Below are positions 1-5,305 of a stretch of 5,305 bases of DNA, piece after piece. The notes below the pieces were generated by a model. That model was not told where the DNA came from, ran no database searches, and worked only from the letters and a program-made list of their open reading frames with translations. Source of the DNA: Spirochaetaceae bacterium (GTDB taxonomy: Bacteria; Spirochaetota; Spirochaetia; Treponematales; Breznakiellaceae); contig JAITRV010000048.1 in the NCBI GenBank assembly GCA_031288215.1, positions 1 through 5,305 of the forward strand, given 5' to 3'. Made by a program: the position numbers and the translations under genes. Numbering within the stretch: position 1 is the first letter of the stretch; every line of letters starts with the position of its first letter.

Positions 1-14
1 ATAGCATATACGTC

Positions 15-46
15 AAGAGGAGGGCGAAGGACGCCCGGCCTCTTTG
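15..46 (+). terminator. GC-rich stem-loop, probable terminator of the upstream gene
   Basis: AAGAGG (15-20) pairs with CCTCTT (39-44), and GGGCG (22-26) pairs with CGCCC (32-36), around a five-base loop AAGGA. The only interruption is one base (21) opposite two (37-38). This gives 11 base pairs of stem, followed by a short, impure T stretch (TTTGCTT, 43-49). The shape fits a factor-independent terminator for a gene ending before the window, though the T tract is weak. The AAGAGGAGGG in its left arm resembles a Shine-Dalgarno, but no start codon lies at a proper distance, so a ribosome binding role is unlikely. Confidence 0.4.
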
Positions 47-47
47 C

Positions 48-76
48 TTGAAAACAACAGGTTACTGTGATATTTT
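48..76 (+). promoter_or_regulatory. Possible sigma70-type promoter of the xre gene
   Basis: TTGAAA (48-53) matches the -35 consensus at five of six bases. It is followed after 17 bases by TATTTT (71-76), which matches the -10 consensus at four of six. Transcription would be expected to start near 83, at or just before the ATG at 84, which would make the mRNA essentially leaderless. The position directly after the stem-loop at 15-46 suits a new transcription unit. The -10 match is modest, so this is a proposal from sequence only. Confidence 0.35.
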
Positions 77-83
77 TGATACC

Positions 84-452
84 ATGAAGAAAAGAAACGC
101 CCCAAAAACCGGGGCGGAGACCATAAACAAACGGGTAAAGCGGGTCCGTGAAGCTCTTTCCATGACCCAGATGGCTTTTTCCCGGGTTCTTGCCCTTTCC
201 AGCGGCTACCTTGCGGGGATAGAAACCGAAAAACGCGCCGTAAACGCCCGGCTTGTCAAGCTTATCTGTTCCTCCTTTACCGTGGACGAGGCGTGGCTGC
301 GGACCGGTACGGGGGCGATGTTCGCCGAAGGGACGGATGAATCCTTCCTCAAACTTGCCAGCCTCTTTCGGGAATTGAATCCCAAATACCGGGAATACCT
401 TTTTAAAGAAATCACCCTTCTTCTCGAAATGCAGGACAGGGGAAATAGTTAA
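84..452 (+). CDS. XRE-family helix-turn-helix transcriptional regulator
   Basis: A 122-residue protein counted from ATG 84. A lambda Cro/CI-type HTH domain spans roughly residues 14-75: the recognition region reads 'MTQMAFSRVLALSSGYLAGIE' in outline, with the typical T-Q...F/A...S.GY...IE pattern. It is followed by 'VDEAWLRTG.GAMF' (about residues 67-80), a tail frequent in phage-like and host XRE repressors. The last 40 residues are a predicted helical segment (LASLFRELN...YLFKEITLLLEM) that could mediate dimerisation. It should act as a cytoplasmic DNA-binding repressor or activator; its target is unknown. Start choice: the frame stays open to the window edge and a TTG at 48 is possible (134 residues), but that TTG has no ribosome binding site and overlaps the proposed -35. 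ATG 84 also lacks a Shine-Dalgarno, which fits leaderless translation. No phage genes are visible nearby. The gene lies 174 bp upstream of gltB on the same strand, so it could be a local regulator or simply a neighbour. Confidence 0.8.
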   Translation: MKKRNAPKTGAETINKRVKRVREALSMTQMAFSRVLALSSGYLAGIETEKRAVNARLVKLICSSFTVDEAWLRTGTGAMFAEGTDESFLKLASLFRELNPKYREYLFKEITLLLEMQDRGNS

Positions 453-480
453 ATTCATGGTAAAATTATACTCCGGCATA

Positions 481-499
481 TCTATCATTGCCTGATAGA
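481..499. promoter_or_regulatory. Perfect 7-bp palindrome, operator-like
   Basis: TCTATCA (481-487) and TGATAGA (493-499) form a perfect inverted repeat around TTGCC. A 19-bp two-fold site of this size is typical of what a dimeric XRE/CI-type protein binds, and it lies 29 bp after the xre stop codon. As RNA it would be a weak hairpin; a run of six T begins ten bases later (509-514), so a poor terminator for xre is the other reading. No second copy was seen in the window, which weakens the operator idea. Confidence 0.35.
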
Positions 500-520
500 G
501 GTTCAATATTTTTTGAAAAC

Positions 521-566
521 TATGAAGCTTTTCCAAAACTTTGTTGAAGAGTGGAAAGGCCTCATA
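521..566. repeat. Imperfect 15-bp inverted repeat abutting the gltB promoter
   Basis: The arms 521-535 (TATGAAGCTTTTCCA) and 552-566 (TGGAAAGGCCTCATA) are complementary at 13 of 15 positions. The exceptions are one A opposite C and one T opposite G, the latter a G-U pair in RNA. The 16-base centre contains a further small CTT/AAG pairing. The right arm ends one base before the proposed gltB -35 element. It could be a binding site for a dimeric regulator of gltB, or a hairpin in read-through RNA from xre. No T run follows on either strand, so it is not a standard intrinsic terminator. Confidence 0.55.
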
Positions 567-595
567 TTGCATAAAAAACCACTTTCTTGTATAAA
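567..595 (+). promoter_or_regulatory. Probable sigma70-type promoter of gltB
   Basis: TATAAA (590-595) matches the -10 consensus at five of six bases. TTGCAT (567-572) supplies the TTG core of a -35 element at the ideal spacing of 17 bases. Transcription would start near 602, giving a leader of about 25 bases that contains the ribosome binding site. A weak -35 with a strong -10 suits an activated or repressible promoter, and the dyad at 521-566 lies immediately upstream. Confidence 0.5.
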
Positions 596-614
596 ATAAA
601 GGTTAAACACAGTG

Positions 615-621
615 AAAGGAG
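615..621 (+). promoter_or_regulatory. Ribosome binding site of gltB
   Basis: AAAGGAG lies five bases before ATG 627. It is a near-consensus Shine-Dalgarno and fixes the gltB start, in contrast to xre, which has none. Confidence 0.85.
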
Positions 622-626
622 CTGTC

Positions 627-3600
627 ATGGGTGAACACGAGGAGGCTGCGGACCAGTGTCCGCAAATCGCTAATGCTACCGGTTTATATAGCAAAGCGCT
701 TGAACATGATTCATGCGGCATAGGTTTTGTCGCCGATATTAAGGGCAGAAGATCCCATGACATCCTGAAACGGGGCCTTGAAGTTCTTGAACGGATGGAG
801 CACCGGGGCGCCGAAAGCGCGGACAATAAAACCGGCGATGGTTCCGGCGTGCTCATGCAGATTCCCCATGAATACTATGAGAAACTCATTCCCGGCCTTC
901 CCGGGGCGGGAACTTACGGAACCGGGCTGGTTTTTTATCCCGGCTCCGGGGAGAATATAAAGCCCGAAGCTCATGAGCGGATTACTTCGCTGATAGAAAA
1001 AACCGCTGCTTCTACAGGGCTTTCGGTTCTTGGCATGCGGGATGTGCCGGTTTCAAGCGGCGCCCTTGGGACCATCGCCAGGTCGGCGGAACCGGTTATA
1101 CGGCAATTGGTACTGGTTTCCCGGGACAAAGGGGCGGAAACCACAGGCAAACCGGGCGGCGTATCGAACCTGGAATTCCGGCTTTTCGTCTTTAGAAAAA
1201 AACTGGAGAAGGCCCTTGGGGCCGATGGGATAGTAAAAAGCGCCGGTAACGAGTGCTACCTGCCCTCCCTTTCTTCCCGGATCATCGTGTATAAGGGGAT
1301 GATGATGTCATCCCAGTTAAAAGAATACTTTCCCGAGCTTTGCGACGAGGGGATGAAAACCGCGGTAGCCCTGGTGCACTCCCGGTTTTCCACCAACACC
1401 TTCCCCAACTGGCCCCTGGCCCAGCCTTTCCGCCTGGTGGCCCACAATGGGGAAATCAACACCATCAAGGGGAACCGCTTCTGGATGAGCGCCCGGGAGG
1501 CCCTGTTCAGCCACCCCCGCTTTGGGGAGGCCCTGCGGGACATTCTGCCGGTTATCGAGCCGGACCGCAGCGATTCCGCCAGTTTTGACAACGCCCTGGA
1601 ACTGCTGGTCATGTCCGGCCGCAGCCTTCCCCACGCCCTGATGATGCTGATCCCCGAATCCTGGAACGAGAAGAACCCCATCCCCGGCGAACTCAAGGCC
1701 TTTTACGAGTACCACGCGGGCCTGATGGAGCCCTGGGACGGGCCGGCCTCCATGGTGTTCTGCGACGGCCGCTACGTGGGGGGCACCCTGGACCGGAACG
1801 GCCTGCGGCCCTCGCGCTACACCATCACCAAGGACGACCTTATCGTCATGGGCTCCGAAACCGGGGTCCAGGACTTCGCGAGCGGCGAGGTGCTCCGCAA
1901 GGGCCGGCTTCTGCCCGGCAAGCTCCTCCTGGTTGACCTGGAGGAGGGCCGCATCATTCCCGACGAGGAGGCCAAGCGGGCCGTGTACCAGCGGCGGCCC
2001 TACGCCGAGTGGGTGGCCCGCCAGGTGATAAACCTTAACCAGGAGCTGGACGGCGATTCCGGCGTTCCCCCGGCCTACGCGGGGGCCCTCTACGGGGACC
2101 CCCAGTTCAAAAACAGCGGGGACATCCTGTTTATGGAGCGGGCCTTTGGCTACAGCCGGGAGGACCGGGACCGGCTGCTGGCGGTGATGGCCCAGACCGG
2201 CCAGGAGCCCACCAGTTCCATGGGCACCGATACCCCGCTGGCGGTGTTTTCCCGGAAGAACCAGCGGGTCTACAACTACTTCAAGCAGATCTTCGCCCAG
2301 GTTACGAACCCCCCCATCGACTCGATCCGGGAAGACCTGGTGATGACCCTGACCAGCTTTGTGGGGGCTCACGAGAATCTGCTAACGGAATCCGAGGAAC
2401 ACTGCCGCCGGATCAAGGTGAAGAACCCCATCATGACCCCCGCGGACCTGGAGGCCCTGCGGGAGCTGCGGCCCGCGGTCTTTAAGTCCCGTACCCTGCG
2501 GGCGGCCTTCCCCCTCATGCCGGACCAGGGGCAAGCGGGTGGGCGGCCCTCCTGCCTGGAGCGGGCTCTGGACCGCCTGGTTGATGAGGCGGTAGAGGCG
2601 GTACAGGGGGGCAGCACCCTCCTCGTGCTCTCCGACCGCGAGACCCTGTCCCCCGCCGCGGGCCTGGTCCCCCTGCCGGCCCTGCTGGCCGTGGGGGCGG
2701 TACACCACGCTCTTATCCGGCGGGGCCTGCGGATGCGGGCCGCCATCATCGCCGAGACCGCCGAGCCCCGGGAGATCATGCACTTCGCCCTGCTCTTTGG
2801 TTACGGCGCGGACCTGATCGTGCCCTACGGGGCGCTGGCGGCCATTGCGGAGCTGTGCCGGGGCTCCGCGGACGCTTTAGGGCTTCCGGATTTTGCCCAC
2901 GCCAAAAAGAACTACCTTAAGGGCATGGCCAAGGCCACCCTCAAGGTCATGTCCAAGATGGGGACCAGCACCCTCCGGTCCTACCGGGGCGCCCAGATCT
3001 TCGAGGCCCTGGGCCTGGGGGAGGCGGTGATCGACAAGTGCTTCCGGGGAACCCTGAGCCGCATCGGCGGGGCGGGCTTCGCGGAGCTGGAGGCCGAGGC
3101 CCTGGCCCCCTACCGGGCGGCCCTGGCGGGGCGGGAAAAGCCCGCCCTTTCCGACTCGCTGCTGGACGAGGCGGGCCAGTACCGCTGGCGGCGGGACGGG
3201 GAACGCCACGCCTGGAACCCCGATACCATCCACCTTTTGCAGTGGGCCACGCGGACCGCCGATTATGGCAAATTCAAGCAGTTTACGAAGCTGGCGGACG
3301 ATCTTAACCGGAGCCCCCACGTGATCCGGGGCTTGCTGGATTTTGCCCTGCCCGGTTCCCCGGAAGCCCCGGAAGCCCCACAGGAGGCCGTTCCCCTTGA
3401 TCAGGTGGAAAGCGTTGAGGAAATTATGAAACGCTTCACCACCGGGGCCATGTCCTTTGGTTCGATTTCCCAGGAGGCCCACGAAACCATCGCCGAGGCC
3501 CTGAACTCCATCCGGGGCCGCTCCAATTCCGGGGAGGGCGGGGAAGACGCGGAACGTTTCCCCCGGCTGCCCGACGGCCGCTGGCTGCGGAGCGCCATCA

Positions 3601-5305
3601 AACAGGTGGCCTCCGGCCGCTTTGGCGTAACCAGCGAATACCTGGCCAACGCGGTGGAACTGCAGATCAAGATCGCCCAGGGCGCAAAGCCCGGCGAGGG
3701 GGGCCAGCTCCCGGGCGGCAAGGTGGCCGCCGCCATTGCCAAGGTGCGCCATTCCACACCGGGGGTCACGCTGATCAGCCCGCCCCCCCACCACGACATC
3801 TACTCCATCGAGGACCTGGCGGAACTGATCTTCGACCTGAAAAACGCCAACCCCCTGGCCCGGATCAGCGTAAAGCTGGTCTCCGAAACCGGGGTGGGCA
3901 CCATCGCCGCGGGGGTTGCCAAGGCCCACGCCGACAATATCCTTATCTCCGGCTACGATGGCGGCACCGGGGCGAGCCCCCAGTCCAGCATCCGCCACGC
4001 CGGGCTCCCCTGGGAACTGGGGCTCGCGGAGACCCACCAAGTGCTGGTCCGGAACGGCCTGCGGGGCCGGGTGCGGCTCCAGACCGATGGGCAGCTTAAA
4101 ACCGGCCGGGACATCGTGATCGCCGGTATGCTGGGGGCGGAGGAATTCGGCTTCGGCACCGCCGCGCTCATCGTCCTGGGCTGTGTGATGATGCGAAAGT
4201 GCCACGAAAACACCTGCCCCATGGGAGTCGCCACCCAGGACCCGGAACTGCGCCGGCTTTTCTCCGGCAAGGCGGCCTACCTTATCAGCTTTTTCCGCTT
4301 TTTGGCCCAGGAAACCCGGGAGCTCATGGCCTCCCTGGGCTTCACAACCTTCAACGAACTCATCGGTCGCTCGGATCTGCTGGTCCAGCGCAGGGCGGAA
4401 CCCCAGGGGCCCACGGCCAAATTCGCCGGGGTGAACCTGGAGGACCTGCTCCACCGGGAACAGGGGCCGGATTTTATCCCCGGCGGCGATTCCCGCTACT
4501 GCGATACCGACCAGATCCACAAGATCGACCATATCCTGGACCGCACCCTTATCGACCGCTGCCTTGCCGCCCTGGACCGGAAGACCCCGGTGTCCTTTAG
4601 CCTTTCCATCAGGAACACCGACCGGGCGGTGGGGGCCATGCTCTCCTACGAGGTAAGCCGCCGCTTTGGCGGCCAGGGTCTGCCGGAAAACTTCGTCACC
4701 GTGGACTTTAACGGCTCGGCGGGGCAGAGCTTCGGCGCCTTCCTGGCCCCGGGGATCACCTTCCGGCTGGCGGGCGATGCCAACGACTACCTGGGCAAGG
4801 GCCTCTCCGGCGGCCGCATCGTGGCGGCCCCGCCCGAGGGCTCGACCTTTGAAAGCTTCAGGAACATCATCGTGGGAAACACGGTGCTCTACGGCGCCAC
4901 CTCCGGGGAACTCTACGTGGCCGGCGTGGCCGGGGAGCGTTTCTGCGTGCGGAACTCCGGGGCCTACGCGGTGGTGGAAGGCGCGGGGGATCACTGCGCG
5001 GAGTACATGACCGGCGGCCGCCTGGTGGTGCTGGGCGCCGTGGGCCGGAACTTTGCCGCCGGTATGTCCGGCGGCATCGCCTATGTCCTTAACCACAACG
5101 GGGATTTTGAATACTTCCTCAACCGGGGCATGGTGGAACTTTCCGGCCTGGACAACGCCGGCGATGAAAATTTTGTCAAGGAGATGATCCAAAAGCACGT
5201 CTACTGGACCGGTTCTGCCTACGCCAGGGCCATCCTGGACAACTGGACGGAGAACCGCGGCCTCTTTGTAAAAGTCCTGCCGCTGGAGTACAAACTGGCC
5301 ATGGA
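627..5305 (+). CDS. gltB: Glutamate synthase large (alpha) subunit, 3' end cut by the window
   Basis: The protein makes two glutamates from glutamine and 2-oxoglutarate (GOGAT), the second step of ammonium assimilation after glutamine synthetase, in the cytoplasm. The frame is open for 1559 codons from ATG 627 to the window edge with no stop. Family members end soon after the 'FVKVLPLEYK' motif seen here, so only a short tail should be missing. Domains in order: a 29-residue propeptide, then Cys30 (in HDSCGIGF), the expected N-terminal nucleophile of a class II amidotransferase after processing. Glutamine-site motifs are HRGA (59-62), HSRFSTNTFPNW (251-262), HNGE (273-276), Asp316 and RNGLRPSRY (390-398). 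The central domain includes QIFAQVTNPPIDSIRE (554-569). The FMN/2-oxoglutarate domain includes KMGTSTLRSYRGAQIFEALGL (about 777-797), TTGAMSFGSIS (938-948), SNSGEGGE (966-973), GAKPGEGGQLPG (1019-1030), SPPPHHD (1051-1057) and YDGGTGASP (1110-1118). Cys1186, Cys1192 and Cys1197 have the 3Fe-4S spacing. The C-terminal GXGXG helix domain includes NGSAGQSFGAF (1362-1372) and GDANDYLGKGLSGG (1383-1396). The segment between GEGGE and SAIKQVASGRFG is short, as in NAD(P)H-type enzymes, so a GltD partner is expected. All key residues are present. Codon use changes sharply near codon 240. Confidence 0.97.
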   Translation, partial: MGEHEEAADQCPQIANATGLYSKALEHDSCGIGFVADIKGRRSHDILKRGLEVLERMEHRGAESADNKTGDGSGVLMQIPHEYYEKLIPGLPGAGTYGTGLVFYPGSGENIKPEAHERITSLIEKTAASTGLSVLGMRDVPVSSGALGTIARSAEPVIRQLVLVSRDKGAETTGKPGGVSNLEFRLFVFRKKLEKALGADGIVKSAGNECYLPSLSSRIIVYKGMMMSSQLKEYFPELCDEGMKTAVALVHSRFSTNTFPNWPLAQPFRLVAHNGEINTIKGNRFWMSAREALFSHPRFGEALRDILPVIEPDRSDSASFDNALELLVMSGRSLPHALMMLIPESWNEKNPIPGELKAFYEYHAGLMEPWDGPASMVFCDGRYVGGTLDRNGLRPSRYTITKDDLIVMGSETGVQDFASGEVLRKGRLLPGKLLLVDLEEGRIIPDEEAKRAVYQRRPYAEWVARQVINLNQELDGDSGVPPAYAGALYGDPQFKNSGDILFMERAFGYSREDRDRLLAVMAQTGQEPTSSMGTDTPLAVFSRKNQRVYNYFKQIFAQVTNPPIDSIREDLVMTLTSFVGAHENLLTESEEHCRRIKVKNPIMTPADLEALRELRPAVFKSRTLRAAFPLMPDQGQAGGRPSCLERALDRLVDEAVEAVQGGSTLLVLSDRETLSPAAGLVPLPALLAVGAVHHALIRRGLRMRAAIIAETAEPREIMHFALLFGYGADLIVPYGALAAIAELCRGSADALGLPDFAHAKKNYLKGMAKATLKVMSKMGTSTLRSYRGAQIFEALGLGEAVIDKCFRGTLSRIGGAGFAELEAEALAPYRAALAGREKPALSDSLLDEAGQYRWRRDGERHAWNPDTIHLLQWATRTADYGKFKQFTKLADDLNRSPHVIRGLLDFALPGSPEAPEAPQEAVPLDQVESVEEIMKRFTTGAMSFGSISQEAHETIAEALNSIRGRSNSGEGGEDAERFPRLPDGRWLRSAIKQVASGRFGVTSEYLANAVELQIKIAQGAKPGEGGQLPGGKVAAAIAKVRHSTPGVTLISPPPHHDIYSIEDLAELIFDLKNANPLARISVKLVSETGVGTIAAGVAKAHADNILISGYDGGTGASPQSSIRHAGLPWELGLAETHQVLVRNGLRGRVRLQTDGQLKTGRDIVIAGMLGAEEFGFGTAALIVLGCVMMRKCHENTCPMGVATQDPELRRLFSGKAAYLISFFRFLAQETRELMASLGFTTFNELIGRSDLLVQRRAEPQGPTAKFAGVNLEDLLHREQGPDFIPGGDSRYCDTDQIHKIDHILDRTLIDRCLAALDRKTPVSFSLSIRNTDRAVGAMLSYEVSRRFGGQGLPENFVTVDFNGSAGQSFGAFLAPGITFRLAGDANDYLGKGLSGGRIVAAPPEGSTFESFRNIIVGNTVLYGATSGELYVAGVAGERFCVRNSGAYAVVEGAGDHCAEYMTGGRLVVLGAVGRNFAAGMSGGIAYVLNHNGDFEYFLNRGMVELSGLDNAGDENFVKEMIQKHVYWTGSAYARAILDNWTENRGLFVKVLPLEYKLAM
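3358..3379 (+). repeat. Short in-frame 9-bp tandem repeat in the gltB interdomain linker
   Basis: The unit CCCCGGAAG occurs twice in a row (3358-3366, 3367-3375), followed by a partial third copy (CCCC). It encodes S-P-E-A-P-E-A-P (residues 911-918), a Pro/Glu/Ala linker just before the conserved start of the FMN synthase domain. Nine-base units keep the frame, so copy number could vary without breaking the enzyme. Confidence 0.7.

Noticed and set aside
48..83. N-terminal extension of the XRE protein from TTG 48.
   Set aside because: The TTG has no ribosome binding site, lies right after a stable stem-loop and overlaps the likely -35. The HTH domain is complete without the extra 12 residues. 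It remains possible but is less likely.
467..472. TATACT, a good -10 hexamer just after xre.
   Set aside because: No -35-like hexamer lies at 16-18 bases upstream and there is no gene close enough downstream; the 567-595 promoter suits gltB better.
457..495. A 12-codon frame (MVKLYSGISIIA) that could be a leader peptide before gltB.
   Set aside because: The nearest Shine-Dalgarno-like sequence (AGGGGA, 438-443) is 13 bases away, the peptide is not rich in Glu or Gln, and it lies upstream of the probable gltB transcript start.
557..572. A sigma54-like element: GG (558-559) followed by TTGCAT (567-572), attractive for a nitrogen gene.
   Set aside because: The GG-to-GC spacing is 9 bases instead of the strict 10, and the -24 half is otherwise a poor match. 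The sigma70 reading with TATAAA at 590-595 is better.
1256..2783. Several overlapping minus-strand open frames of 133-351 codons.
   Set aside because: They are antisense to gltB in the same GC-rich stretch, have repetitive Gly/Pro/Arg-rich translations, and match no family I recognise.
2877..5198. A 773-codon open frame on the minus strand.
   Set aside because: It lies wholly antisense to gltB, whose domains are intact. The long frame follows from gltB's GC-rich third positions, and its translation is low-complexity (rich in Gly, His, Val, Pro) with no recognisable domain.

Overview
This window holds two genes on the + strand: a small XRE-family helix-turn-helix regulator (84-452), then a nearly complete glutamate synthase large subunit, gltB (627 to beyond the window end). 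No RNA genes, insertion sequences or CRISPR arrays were seen. The large antisense open frames inside gltB are shadows of its GC-rich third codon positions.

The organism is a bacterium that assimilates ammonium through the GS/GOGAT route. The regulator's C-terminal style (a 'VDEAWLRTG.GAMF' stretch after the HTH) is common in anaerobic Firmicutes and in treponemes. My guess is an anaerobe, possibly a gut spirochaete, but taxonomy is low-confidence and rests on style rather than a search.

Layout. Positions 15-46 carry a GC-rich stem-loop that looks like the terminator of an unseen upstream gene. It is followed by a possible promoter (48-76) placed so that the xre transcript would begin at or next to its ATG (84), which has no Shine-Dalgarno. 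The 174-bp gap 453-626 is AT-rich. It holds a 7-bp perfect palindrome (481-499), a 15-bp imperfect inverted repeat (521-566), a sigma70-like promoter whose -35 directly abuts that repeat (567-595), and a strong ribosome binding site (615-621) for gltB.

The gltB product shows every hallmark of the family: an N-terminal propeptide and class II amidotransferase cysteine, the central domain, the FMN/2-oxoglutarate synthase domain, the 3Fe-4S cysteine triplet and the C-terminal Gly-rich helix. It appears to lack the extra loop of ferredoxin-dependent enzymes, so a partner gltD (NAD(P)H-oxidising small subunit) is expected, probably downstream of the window. Whether the XRE protein controls gltB is unknown; the adjacency and the dyads between the genes make it testable.

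I found no convincing new multi-gene system. The items most worth checking are the dyad against the gltB promoter, the possible leaderless xre transcript, and a sharp shift of codon use inside gltB.
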